The notes under the pieces are model-generated. The model was not told where the DNA came from. It made no database searches and worked only from the letters and a program-made list of their open reading frames with translations. A program made the translations under genes and the position numbers. A stretch of 64,000 nt of DNA from Emmonsiellopsis sp. PD_33 (Eukaryota > Ascomycota > Eurotiomycetes > Onygenales > Ajellomycetaceae). This document shows positions 11,209-21,775 of the stretch, piece by piece (the first letter of the stretch is position 1; every line of letters starts with the position of its first letter). The stretch covers positions 62,001 to 126,000 of the forward strand of contig JANTQF010000058.1 in NCBI GenBank assembly GCA_032988165.1, given 5' to 3'.

Positions 11209-11535
11209 GATATCTGATGGACAATGCTGGAGCACAATGAAATATATTTTACTTCCAAGGGCGTGGTTGGGTAAGGAAGCTCTGTATATCGAACATTATA
11301 TCGCCGTCTCGTCAAATGGAAATTTTTGAATATTGATGCTTAGTCAGCCATCTTATCTGCTATCGTGCACGGGCCACATCTTATATCGGAGCTTTCGACC
11401 GCGCCAAAACAAACGACATAACGCGTCGCAACGAAACAAATACAATTTTACGGTCTATGATCCTTATTAATTTTTATGTTGAATTGTTGATACTATAACA
11501 TATGCACGCGGATAATTGACATCCATTTTCCCACC
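11209..11535. promoter_or_regulatory. Shared divergent promoter, cms1 / CENP-T
   Basis: A 327-bp spacer lies between two start codons facing away from each other, so it must carry both core promoters. An AT-rich stretch at about 11440-11515 precedes the CENP-T start. No specific operator is claimed. Confidence 0.55.
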
Positions 11536-13206
11536 ATGTCTTCGCCCGCCGGGCGCACTCCCCGCGGCACCCCACGACAAACCATTGCCAGCAATTCTTC
11601 AGACCAAGACAGCCCTTTCAATGCTGTACGTGATCCTTCTTTCTGAATATAATAGGATACATATCAGCCAACGTAGCTAATGTTACAATTCAGCTTCACC
11701 AACTCGCGGGAACTATAAAGGACCCCACGACCCCCGCCCAAACCTCCGCCCGTCCTCCGCTCTCCGCACACCGAGCTTCTTCAAGACGTACCCCCCGCGG
11801 CACAACGGCAGAGACACCCGGCGCAAATAGGGGTGGTAATGCCGCTCCAGCTACGCCCCATGCGCTACGTGCGCTGCAACGACGCGCTGCTACATATACC
11901 CCCGGTAGGGACCGGAGGAAGAGCGGACGGATCCAGAGGGAGACGCCCATTGATATTCTAAGGAATTTGGGGAAAGGTAGGTTTTACTGATAACTCCATC
12001 AAAATATATGTGAGCCCCTTTGTTGTTGACTGGTATATGCAGCTCTGGCGCCCACCACACGACGAGTTTCATCATCACCGCAAGAAGAGCTGTCTCCAAA
12101 ACCTCCGGTCGTCGATGATCTTGATGATGAGCCCGACCCACCTAGGCCTAGGCTTTCGCTGCCCATGGGGGAAATGATACCTGAGGAGGAAAGGAGTCCG
12201 GAAATTCGTCCACCACGGTTATCGTTGCTTGTTGATGATGATCACGATTACACTTCGACGTCCATCGAGATGCCAAGGAGGGATCGAAGTATACAGGATC
12301 AAGCTACGCTTTCGAGGGTTAGTATGGGGAGTAGGTATAGTGATCGCTTTGGTGATCTTAGTCGGATGGAGGATTTGGAGGAGGAAGAGGATGAGGAGGA
12401 GGAAGAGGGCTATATGATACCACCGGAAGATGACCAGGGAGGTGACACCACCGGACAACCGGTGTTCGATGCAGGGTAAGTTTAACGGGGAAAATTTGTT
12501 TATTTTTACATTCGGTACTAATTGTTACAAAGTGGGGAGACGGAAGACTTGCGCCGTTTCAATCTCGACTTCTCTTTCCCTACCCCTGAGGCAGCCACCG
12601 CCGGCTTGACCGGCGACCAAGGGAACGAATATGACGATTTTATGCTCGACGCTGGAACAGGTGATATCGACGCCGGTTTCCCTTCCTCTGATAGTGTTGC
12701 TGGCGGCGAGGGTATTCAGCTTGCTATGCAAGATGAGATTTCTCGCCCAGCCCCACAGATATCAAGTAGTCCTGAGCCAGCACCCCCAGAGAAGACCCGA
12801 AAACAACAGAAGTTGTCACGGCATGGTATTCCAGTGCCACGCCTACCGTCCGGTATCGTGAAAAAACTAGCCACCCGTTTTGCTCAGACTGGAGGTGGAG
12901 GAAAGTCGAGAATTAGCAAGGAGACGCTGGCAGCAATCGAGCAGGCCACGGAATGGTACTTTGAACAGGCGAGCGATGATCTTGCAACGTATTCGAAACA
13001 CGCAGGGCGCAAAACCATTGACGAGTCGGATGTTATGACTTTGATGAGGAGGTAGAGTAAACCCAATGTCCCCTTGTTGGTTTCGTCATATCCTAATTCA
13101 AGGACCCAGGCAACGACATATCGGGAAAAACACCACAATGTTCGCACTTGCTCAAAAACACTTGCCTAAAGAGCTACTGCAAGATATTCGGCTCCCGAAG
13201 CGCTGA
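11536..13206 (+). CDS. CENP-T kinetochore protein (histone fold)
   Basis: Five exons (11536-11625, 11694-11976, 12043-12475, 12533-13051, 13110-13206) give 473 residues. The N-terminal two thirds is disordered, with Thr/Pro/Arg-rich segments, a TPIDILRNLGK motif and an acidic Glu run. The C-terminus (about residues 340-473) is the CENP-T histone fold: HGIPVPRLPSGIVKKLATRF, KETLAAIEQATEWYFEQ and GRKTIDESDVMTLMRR. CENP-T pairs with CENP-W at centromeric DNA and recruits the Ndc80 complex through its N-terminus. The last intron (13052-13109) begins at an in-frame TAG. Reading through it would end the protein at MRR and lose the conserved tail FALAQKHLPKELLQDIRLP, so the spliced form is preferred. 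Convergent with SURF1, 87 bp apart. Confidence 0.88.
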
Positions 13207-13293
13207 AATCCCAGTAAGATTGACGCCAATTTTCGCCAAAAAAACTCCAAACTTAAGCGACTACTACACGAAGCGGAGATGTTTATATCGATA

Positions 13294-14466
13294 CTACCAG
13301 CCCCTGTTATGTCGTATCCGTCGAGTCACGTCACTGGGCTTCTTCCTGACCACCATCCACAGCATTATCGCTGTCGCCAATGACAAACCATACCTATGAA
13401 AGAGATGGCAATTAGATCGGATGCCAGCAGCAGAACGTGCGAGGTGTGGCACGGATCACTCACCATGTGACGATATACTGGCTATGGTTGTTCCTAAGGT
13501 TGACCTCTGGCGCACGTCCAATAGGAATACCCCTTGCTTCCCTGTGATACATGAGGAGGAGCTCCGGCACTGTATATCTTTGGTTAGTGTCGCGCCAGAT
13601 AGCACACGGATTTTGCGGAATGAAATCCATACCCATTGTCTCTTCAATCCAAACTGGCTGGCTGCCCGTCAACTCGGCCATCTGCTTGACATCGGGGAAA
13701 TAAAACTGCCCCTCCTCCGGCTTATTATCTGGGGTGAACATGTTCTTCTTCCAGGGTTCTCGCAGCAGGCCCTGCACGGTGACCTCGCCCTGTGGTAACC
13801 CCTCCGGCCTGTCCTTCTGGTTTCTCAAATCCTTCGATATCCACCCCCGATTTACCAGGACTGTTGAACCGTTGTCGCCTCTTTCCAAAGGTGTGATGAC
13901 CAGAAACCCGTCTTTCCCCTCATGCATACGAGGCCCGATCAGCATTTCTTGGTCATGTCTTAAGCGGCCGGTGGCATATACGCGACGGTAATCGAAATCG
14001 CCTATGGCGTCTGGGTCGACAACGGGTGGGAGAGGCAGGGGGTCCCTGACGAGTCGGTCTTCAAATTTGGCCATTAACTTCGTCTTCCAGTCCAGCCGCT
14101 GGACCTGCCAGGTTCCCAGTGCGAATGCGGTGATGGGTATGAGGGCTAAGCCAAATATAAATTATTAGCATTACCATTCAAATTGTTTACTTTGCATGAT
14201 TGACCCAAGATAATTATTTCCTAACCTAATATAATCAATCCCGGGCCATGCTTATTGCCCGTCTTCACCAGCGTTGCGGGATTGTCCACCACAGACATCC
14301 AGCTCGGATCATCGGCCGGGTTATGAGCAAAGCGAACCTGCTGTTTCCTCCAGCATCGCGCACATATCGAGTCTGCATTGATCCTCCGCGGGGCTATTGT
14401 TCGGAGGGACGAGGGAGCGAAGGGGGTTGCTGCAAATTTCTGCAGCGCAGAGAGGGAGGACTTCAT
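13294..14466 (-). CDS. SHY1: SURF1/Shy1 cytochrome c oxidase assembly protein
   Basis: Three exons (14466-14226, 14145-13464, 13393-13294) give 340 residues. A basic, Arg/Ser-rich presequence (MKSSLSALQKFAAT...) targets mitochondria. One membrane helix follows near residues 77-95 (GLIILALIPITAFALGTWQV), then the SURF1 domain in the intermembrane space (RRVYATGRLRHDQEMLIGPR, STVLVNRGWISKD), and a second helix at the C-terminus (GLSLATAIMLWMVVRKK). SURF1/Shy1 supports heme insertion and Cox1 maturation in complex IV. A longer in-frame N-terminus from 14640 exists but would bury the presequence, so 14466 is chosen. Confidence 0.92.
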
Positions 14467-14761
14467 CTCGACCGCGATGTTGTACAGTAGTATACAAGAG
14501 AATAAAAGCGAATAATAAACAGCTAGTGAGTCAATGGCCCCTGTAGGGACTCCGAGCGAATGGCTGGTTGTTGTTGTTGCGGACAATGTTCGTCGTCCAG
14601 AAATGAAATTCAGGGAAGCCGAGGAGGGTGGTCCGTGCACGGCCAGCCATCCACCTTTGCATCATCGACAGTCTATCAAACCAGATAGATAAATAACCCA
14701 ACACCGTTTGAACAGCGCTGTGTCCGTGCCAACAACCCCGCGTTTCTGATTAACGGTCGCC
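14467..14761. promoter_or_regulatory. Shared divergent promoter, SURF1 / UBX gene
   Basis: A 295-bp spacer separates the SURF1 and UBX-protein start codons on opposite strands. No recognisable operator was seen. Confidence 0.5.
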
Positions 14762-16390
14762 ATGTTCCACGAGGGAGATCTGCAGAGCGGCATTGCGCTC
14801 GCGCTGGCTGAGGCCAAGCAGGTTATCTGCTTTGTTCGAGGTTTGTTGGACAGCTTCCCCACAGTCTGGGCGGATATGAGTATGCTGACGCCGGCTGCTT
14901 GTAGACGAGTCGGAAGAGAGCTCGAGATGGGAGGATGAGTATCTGAAGAACGAAGAGGTGTGTGTTAAATGATGATGATTAGAATTGCAAGCATAGCTGA
15001 TAACGGTGTCTCCTGTCCTAGATCTCGTCGTTGGTTGCATCGAAAGCGATCTCCCTCAAACTCCAGGCCGGGTCCGTCGAGGCTGGTTTTCTGGCTTCGT
15101 TCTGTCCCATCCGCAAAGTGCCGACGCTGGTGGTGATTAAGTAAGCCTGGTTCCTGCCTGCTATACAGATATCAGCTAACAGAGTGGCAGGAACGGCGTC
15201 TTGCGCGGATATATTGTTTCTGGTGTAGAGGAGGAGGAATTCAAACGCCGTCTGAAAACCGCCCTCGAGGATCCCCAGGTCACTACAGCTCCCTCGCCCG
15301 CTCCAACTCCTACAGTGCAGACGGCTCAAACTACACAAATGGACAACAATCCAACCCCGTCGCAAACTACGCCCGCATCCTCCGTGCCTACCCAGAGCCA
15401 TGCCCCGGAAAACACATCTAGCTCTAGAGAAGATGTTACGGCAGCTGAGCGGGAACGGAGAGATAGCATACGTGCGGGGAAACGACGCGCAGAAACCGTC
15501 GAAGAACCAGAACAAACGCAAGCCAGTCCGAAGCACGACCCTCAAAAGGAATGGAGGCTAGAACAACGGAAACGGGAGCAGCAACAAAAGGAGGACCGCC
15601 AACGGGTATTAGACCAGATCCGGCGGGATAATGAGGCGAGGAAAGCAAGGGACCAAGAAAGTCGGAAGGCAAGCCAGGCCGCAAGCAGCGAGAACAGCAC
15701 TCCTAAGCCAGCATCACCACCGCAGCCCACATCGAATCAAGTTAGGTTACAAATTCGCCTTTTTGATGGAGCTTCAGTACGCTCGACATTTTCACCGAGA
15801 CAGACCATCCGAGGCGATGTACGCCCGTGGCTAGACAGCCAGCGATCTGATGGAGACACCCCGTATAATCTAAAACTGATCCTCGCTCCTTCAAACAACC
15901 GAGTCATATCAGTATCAGAAGAGGACCAAGCACTAGAGGATATTGATCTTGGGCCAACTGCCAACCTCGTTATGGTGCCTGTGCGAACATATACGGAGGC
16001 ATATGCGCCTTCAGTATCCTCCCTTCCCGTGCGTGGACTATACGCCGGTTACAATCTTGCCAGTGGCATAGTTGGTGCTGCGGCTGGTGCTCTAGGATCG
16101 TTTCTGGGAATTGGTCAAAATCCCGCTGCTGTTGGGAGGACGCCTCCGCCCGCACCGGACCCGGCTCCAGAGGCACCCAGGGGAACTGTGCTTGGGGGCA
16201 GGAATAATGGCAGATCGAATATCAGAACTCTGTACGATGATGATGGTGGCGACAAGAAACCTCGTCAGTTTTACAATGGCAATCAGGTATGGTTTATTTC
16301 TTGCGTGATTATGTGAAGGGTGTATAAATATACTAACCCCTATCCCAGTTAAGCTTCGAACCCCGCAAGGAAGATGAGCGAGATAGCTAA
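14762..16390 (+). CDS. UBX domain protein with thioredoxin-like N-terminus
   Basis: Five exons (14762-14840, 14905-14957, 15022-15140, 15191-16286, 16349-16390) give 462 residues. Residues 1-120 form a thioredoxin-like UAS-type domain (ALAEAKQVICFVR, FCPIRKVPTLVVIKNG). A Pro/Thr-rich linker and a long charged coiled coil (about 180-235, RLEQRKREQQQKEDRQRVLD) follow. The UBX fold is at about 265-345 (QVRLQIRLFDGASVRSTF). A hydrophobic Gly/Ala segment near 365-392 (YNLASGIVGAAAGALGSF) may insert in the ER membrane, as in UBXN4/erasin-type proteins. UBX domains bind Cdc48/p97, so a role in ERAD or protein turnover is inferred. The tail is LSFEPRKEDERDS. Confidence 0.87.
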
Positions 16391-17022
16391 GATGGGCCAT
16401 CCCAACCGTACCAAACTGCGCGGCACTGTACCCTAACAAGTCTTATGAAACTCTATATATCTACCCTGATACAGTTCCTTATGTGGTGCGGAGTTTTGGC
16501 GAATTGCCCTTCCTTGATCAACACGTTCTTGGCTTCCATGACCCATCAGCATGTCTACACCACGCAGCTCTAGCATATTTTCATGACAGCAGGAGAACTA
16601 GGCGTTCTTGTTGGAAATGGGTTTATTTTTATTGTATCCTTTTATTGGTTCTGTTGTTTTTTCAACCTCATTCTCTCCCTCCTTCCGTTCATTCCATCCA
16701 ATCGATCTCCCCCAGACCACCACCTCCCACACACCACGACACAAGATTATTCACAAAAACATCTCAGGTACACCCACCAAGAGAGAAAACTTCATTCATG
16801 TATAGTATATAATACAATTGCCAAAAAAGTCGAGTGGAGGATAACGACTCTCTAATCGATCGATGTATCTATGTATGCCGCCGGAATAAACGGCAAGACA
16901 AGGCAAACGCTATGCCACCCTTCATCAATTCCATCCCATTCCATCAACCACCAACCCCCCTAATTAAACAAAGATTTCTAATACAACAAGATCGCAAAAA
17001 AGCAGAGGTGGAAGGAAACCAT
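16391..17022. other. Convergent 3' region, UBX gene / MIX17
   Basis: Holds the two 3' UTRs. Plus-strand frames at 16483-16855 are pyrimidine-rich and overlap one another without coding character. Confidence 0.55.
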
Positions 17023-17765
17023 CTAATAAGGCTTAGCAGCCTGTTGGCAAGCTTTCTGTAAAATCCCACCATAAGCATTAGCAATCAATCCCAATTCATC
17101 ACACCACACACCCCCCAAAAAAAAAAAAAAAGGAAAGAAAAAACCTACCAACTGATCCAAATACCACCCGCAAATCGACATACTGCCCTGATTATCATCC
17201 ATGCACTTGCGGAACGCTCTCACGTCCGTCTCGCACGCGGGGGTCTCGGCGCCCCAGCCAGCACTCGCATTGCTCTGGTACAGGTTGTTGTCCATCGGCT
17301 GGGCCGCGGCGGGGGGAGGGGCCTGCTGGGTTTCCGCGGGGGCGCTGGAGCCGCCGCTGAAGAGGCCGCCGATGGCGTGGCCGATTGTGGAGCCGACGGC
17401 GACGCCGCTGGGTGGTTGGAGAGGGGGTGTTAGCTTTGAGAATGTAATGATTGCGGTTGGGGGATTGGATTGCTGGAGGCAAGCCATGTATATATATATA
17501 AAAAAAAAAGGGAGTTGCCTGGGTGTTGAAACTGCTGGTGTACTTACGCAGCGGTGGAGGCCATCTGGCCGAAGAGACCTGGTCCGGCGCTCTGCTGGAC
17601 TGGGGCCGGGGCAGCCTGAGCGGGAGGAGCAGCGGCGGGGGGTGCAGCGGCCGTGGTGGCTGGGCGGTGCTGCTGGGCTTGGGGAGCTGGTCTGGCGGGA
17701 GCAGCAGATGGGCGGGCACCGGCGCTGCGGGCGGGGGTTGAGCGGGTTGGGCGTTGACGAGCCAT
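17023..17765 (-). CDS. MIX17: Twin CX9C protein, MIX17/CHCHD2-CHCHD10 family
   Basis: Three exons (17765-17548, 17407-17149, 17055-17023) give 169 residues. An Ala/Pro/Arg-rich N-terminus acts as the mitochondrial signal and is followed by the family's glycine-rich hydrophobic helix (GVAVGSTIGHAIGGLFSGG). The C-terminal CHCH domain has two exact CX9C pairs, C-ETDVRAFRK-C and C-GWYLDQLKA-C; the second pair is completed only after splicing of the last intron. Family members are imported by the Mia40 disulphide relay into the intermembrane space and influence respiration and cristae. A poly-A run (about 17116-17131) sits within the last intron. Long antisense and through-intron frames over this gene come from its GC-rich composition. 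Confidence 0.9.
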
Positions 17766-18514
17766 TTTGGGGGTGTTGTGTGAATTGGGTTTGGGTATAT
17801 GGGAGGGTTTTTGAAGGGCGTGTTTTTTTGGTGAGAGGGAGGATGCGCGGTGCTTTTAGAAGAATTGGGATGGAGATGTTGAAGATGTTGAAGACAATGG
17901 GTGTTTTGAAAAATACGGGTATTTTTGGATGCGCCGCCGGGTGTCGGGAAATCGTCGGGCCGGTGGCAAATATGTGGACTCCGATTGGCTGGTCGGGGCT
18001 GGCCAGGCCGAGGATGCGGGAAAGATACGGTAACGGTGTTACCATATATTTCCATGTGTTTCTTTGGGACAGACTCGAGTTTAGCTACGGATTTAAACGG
18101 AAATAGGAATAACGTGAAGTCTGCAAAGATGCATCTAGGTTACTTTGCATCGCATAATCTATCGAGAACTAGCTTCTTAGCTATACCAGCTAAGGCCACA
18201 GCGTTCTAATCCTGCCCGTCCAGACACAATCCTCCCCAAACGCGGCATCGGGAGGGTCCTCCTGACGAGCAACTGGGGAGAGCAATGCCGCCGTCTTCCT
18301 CCGTATGAATATCAAACACAGATCAGCAATGATCCGGTGATGTTCAGTCTGGAGTCACTGATGTGCTCTGATTTTTGCCCGCCACCATCTACCAAATACG
18401 GATATCAAAATGTCGATGTCGAGAGCCACGAGAGCTGTATGCTAGGATAGCTCACAGATGATCGAGGGCATCCCCGAGAAATGGGTCCCAAGCATGATCC
18501 AGCCGCGGTCGACG
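17766..18514. other. Upstream region of MIX17 and 3' flank of LRP1
   Basis: A 749-bp non-coding spacer between two minus-strand genes. The 300 bases next to 17765 should hold the MIX17 promoter. No other gene was seen. Confidence 0.5.
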
Positions 18515-19407
18515 TCAACCATTGCGTTTCTGCTTCTGTTGCTGCTTCTGCTGCTGCTTCTGTTGCTGTTGTTGCGCCTGCGGTTGCGGCTGCGACTGTT
18601 TGTTTCCCTTCTTCGCGGCCAGCTTTTGCCGTTTTACAGCCATCTTGTGCTCCTTTCTAGCTTTCTTCCGTGCCAGTAACTGTTCCTTCGTCTTGGGTCT
18701 CTTTCCTTTCTTTCCCCCTTGAGAACCCTCAAGGTTCGGCTGCTGGACCGGCGGCACGGCTACCTGGTTCCCTGCCGGTTTAGACGACCCCGAGGAGGTT
18801 GACGGCTGTTCGGTGGGCGGGTTCTGCGCTGCAGACGCGTTCTGGTTCTGTCGGGCCAGCTTTGCGGCCTTCAACAGCGCCATAGCTTTTTCTTTTGCCT
18901 CTCTTTCCGCCCGCTCTAGGTCGTGTTTGTCGTTTCCAGCCTATTTTCCACAAAATGAATATCAGGAAGGGATAAAACAACGGGAGAAGGTGGCTGACCA
19001 GTCCATGCTTAATAAACCTTCCAACGGCTTCTTTATCAACAGTCATGGTCCGTTGCTCAGGAACGGTCTCCACGGCCTTGATCTTTTCGAAGTACTGTCT
19101 AACTCGGGTCAATTCTTTAAATACTGGGTGCTCCTTGGCATTCACACCATGAAGGCGCAAATAAGCTGGAATAGATTAGCCACAGAACAACTCGTAGATG
19201 TGAGGGCAATATGAGAGGTATCGTACAGAAAAGCATTGATTCAAGGGTGTAGGTGATGAGAACATGCAGCTTCGCCTTGTCCAGCACCGGCATTTTCTGC
19301 GTGGTGGCAGACAGAGCCTGGCTGAGGAGCGGCTTGAGGACTTCTTCGAGGTCATCGATATTGTCCTCCAGCTGGTCCAAGAGCGGGGTCAAGTCTGTAG
19401 TCTCCAT
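18515..19407 (-). CDS. LRP1: Exosome cofactor Lrp1/Rrp47 (C1D family)
   Basis: Three exons (19407-19227, 19165-18999, 18940-18515) give 257 residues. Residues 1-110 form the Sas10/C1D domain: LLDQLEDNIDDLEEVLKPL, KAKLHVLITYTLESMLF, YLRLHGVNAKEHPVFKEL and RVRQYFEKIK. The rest is basic and low-complexity, with KKGKRPKTKEQLLARKKARK and a Gln/Lys repeat tail encoded by CTG/CTT-type triplets, as expected for an RNA-binding nucleolar protein. Lrp1 binds the N-terminus of Rrp6 and helps 3' processing of 5.8S rRNA, snRNA and snoRNA. Confidence rests on the N-terminal domain. Confidence 0.9.
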
Positions 19408-20058
19408 GGCGGCGAGTTACGTCTCCGGGCCTGTTGACGAGAGCTAGCAGTCTCCGTTGTCTTCTTGTCCTCCAGTCTGGCTTTTGTTGGCTTTTGTTGT
19501 CGTTGTTTGCGGGTTGAAGTCGAGAAAATCACGATTTCTGCTTATGTCATCTTCATTGCGCCCAATGCGGTTAGCGCATCTAACCTCATACTCCGTGAAA
19601 TCGCATTTTCTGAGCAATATTCCGTTATAAGATTGAATTATTTTGATGGTATGCGATTCATAATAGCGAGTAGATAAATATCCGCCTATTGTTATACTAT
19701 ATTTATGTCGTGCGTGGGAGGGTTATGATTTTATATGCAAAACCTTAATTTTTCCATCAAAGTTCTCCGCCAAAGCTTCAGTTTTCTTTCGCGACAGACA
19801 GGCTCGCGAACAAGCAACAGTATAATACATTGCTCCAGCACGAATCCACCCAGTCATAGCCCCGGCGTGAAGACACAGCGGAGCATGCCTTTAGCAGTCG
19901 ACGTGCCTGACTTCTTCATATAACCACCAGCCTACTCGACATCCCCCGAGTCCTCCTACTCTCCAGCGCCAGACCCCCTCTCCTCTCCGATGCGCCTCTC
20001 CGTTGAGCGATAGAGCAACAAGCGCTCTCCCTGGCAGGCCCTCCAGACGACCTAACCT
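19408..20058. promoter_or_regulatory. Divergent spacer, LRP1 / ketopantoate-reductase-like gene
   Basis: A 651-bp AT-richer spacer between oppositely oriented starts. Short frames at 19465-19677 and 19735-19923 have no family resemblance. It presumably holds both promoters. Confidence 0.45.
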
Positions 20059-21549
20059 ATGTCCCTGGGAATACACAGTTTAAACCGGGCGCCCACGGCG
20101 ATGCGAGCAGGCCTAATCGCTTTCCCATTCCTTGCAAAGTGTTGCGCCGATAGCTTTGCCCCAAGGCTGGGCTCATTACGATTATTCCATGCCTCACAAC
20201 AACCTTCTATAGAGTCCAAAGTTCCGCCCTCAACACCCAACAAACTACCACGAATACATATTCTGGGCCTTGGAAATGTCGGGATGTTTATTGCGCATGC
20301 CCTGGCTGGCCAGGCAGTCCCACGCCCACCACCTATCACCCTGATGCTTTGGAAGGACTGGCAGTCTCAAGAGTTTGAAGACCGCCGAAGGATGATAACA
20401 GTGCACAGGGGCGGGCTGCCAGAGCATAAACGAGGGTTTGATTTGGAAGTCCTCCAGGACAATGTTTGGCATCATGTTCCCATGAAAACACCAGGGACCG
20501 AATCCGCGTCAAATCCTGCAGCGGATAGCGAGATAATCGAAAACCTGATACTCGCGATGAAATCTAAGCATATCCAGATGGCTTTGGAGTCAGTCAAGCA
20601 TCGGCTTACGCCGCACTCGACAATTGTGATGATACACATGGGCGTTGGCGTGGAGGAGGAAATTAACAAAAACCTCTTCCCGGACCCGGAGACTCGACCC
20701 AGCTATATCTTCGGCACAACGTCACACATGCTCTACCAGATAGATCCCTTCAACATTGACCATGCTGGAGTTGGCACCTGCGTCTTTTCCGTCCGCTACA
20801 CGAACCCTCAAGCGAAAGCCGCGGCCGAGAAGGCCGTCCTAGAACGCCAACAGTCCCCACCAGCCGCGGACTGGGACTCGGATGAAGAAGAACACCACCG
20901 CGAACTCCAAGCACAATACGAAGAGACCAAAACCAACCCAGCCACGCAGATGTGGGCTTCCTCATCCCACTATCTCCTCCGCACCCTAACCCGAAACCCC
21001 CAACTAGTCGCCAGCGCCGTCCCGGCCATCTCCATGTTCCAATACCGGCTCGAAAAAGCCGCACAGGACAGCATTACTGGCCCACTCACCGTCATGTTCG
21101 ACGCTCTCCACGGCGACCTGTTGTACAACCCCCATGTTGACCGCATCCAGCGCCTGCTACTAATCGAGATCTCAACGGTCATTTGCGCTCTACCCGAGCT
21201 GCAGGGGGTACCAGGCCTCCGAGCACGGTTTGCGCCGGACCGGCTGAGAACGTTGGCCGGTAGTCTGGCGGCGAACTCGGCGAAGCGTGTCAACATGATG
21301 TTGGCGGATGTGCGGTATGGGAATAAGACAGACATTAAGTATGCTAACGGGTATTTTGTGAAAAGGGGGGAGGAGTTGGGGATTAAATGTGCGCTGAACT
21401 ATATGATGATACAACTGGTGCTGGCGAAGCAGAAGACGTTGATTTCGCGGAATTTTGAGGATGTGCCGGTGGTTCAGGAGCCCAAAGCCCAAAGGGCGTC
21501 TATAGATGATTCAGGGCAGGCTGAAATAGATAAAAATGTATCTGAGTGA
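20059..21549 (+). CDS. Ketopantoate reductase-like protein, mitochondrial
   Basis: An intronless 496-residue frame. The N-terminus (about 1-60) is basic, Ser/Ala-rich and consistent with a mitochondrial presequence. A Rossmann nucleotide site follows (ILGLGNVGMFIAH, Gly triad at residues 70-75). Further ApbA/PanE blocks are SKHIQMALESVKHRLTPHST, an IFGTTSHM stretch and, at the C-terminus, a helical domain with ANSAKRVNMMLADV and YANGYFVKRGEELGIKC, where family members carry the catalytic Lys and substrate Asn/Ser. Bacterial PanE makes pantoate for coenzyme A. Fungal mitochondrial relatives are longer and their substrate is less certain. An acidic insert (DWDSDEEEHH, near 275) interrupts the fold. 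Confidence 0.8.
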   Translation: MSLGIHSLNRAPTAMRAGLIAFPFLAKCCADSFAPRLGSLRLFHASQQPSIESKVPPSTPNKLPRIHILGLGNVGMFIAHALAGQAVPRPPPITLMLWKDWQSQEFEDRRRMITVHRGGLPEHKRGFDLEVLQDNVWHHVPMKTPGTESASNPAADSEIIENLILAMKSKHIQMALESVKHRLTPHSTIVMIHMGVGVEEEINKNLFPDPETRPSYIFGTTSHMLYQIDPFNIDHAGVGTCVFSVRYTNPQAKAAAEKAVLERQQSPPAADWDSDEEEHHRELQAQYEETKTNPATQMWASSSHYLLRTLTRNPQLVASAVPAISMFQYRLEKAAQDSITGPLTVMFDALHGDLLYNPHVDRIQRLLLIEISTVICALPELQGVPGLRARFAPDRLRTLAGSLAANSAKRVNMMLADVRYGNKTDIKYANGYFVKRGEELGIKCALNYMMIQLVLAKQKTLISRNFEDVPVVQEPKAQRASIDDSGQAEIDKNVSE

Positions 21550-21561
21550 AGGGGGTGGAAA

Positions 21562-21585
21562 TTGGTTGGTTGGTTGGTTGGTTGG
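21562..21585 (+). repeat. TTGG tetranucleotide microsatellite
   Basis: Six uninterrupted TTGG units lie just past the stop of the ketopantoate-reductase-like gene, in its 3' UTR. Confidence 0.95.
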
Positions 21586-21775
21586 ATAATTTTGTTTGCT
21601 TTTCTCTAGTTCATGGATATCCATCCGCATTTATATGGCGTTTTGTGTGTACACTAGAATAGAGTGCTTGTATATATATATGGCGCATAACAAAGGCATC
21701 TATCTATCTTACTCCTTCTAAACCACCATCTCCACCATCCCTTGGAGCGCTGCCCATCATCAACCCCCAGCATCC

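Noticed and set aside
15018..15730. Minus-strand frames of 175, 82 and 62 codons
   Set aside because: Antisense to the UBX gene; no family resemblance.
16483..16855. Overlapping plus-strand frames of about 100 codons
   Set aside because: Pyrimidine-rich 3' region, all three frames open by composition, no splice or family support.
17023..18106. Long frames over MIX17 (340 and 286 codons minus, 301 codons plus)
   Set aside because: They run through GT-AG introns and the promoter or lie antisense in GC-rich Ala/Pro codons. The spliced twin-CX9C gene explains the region.
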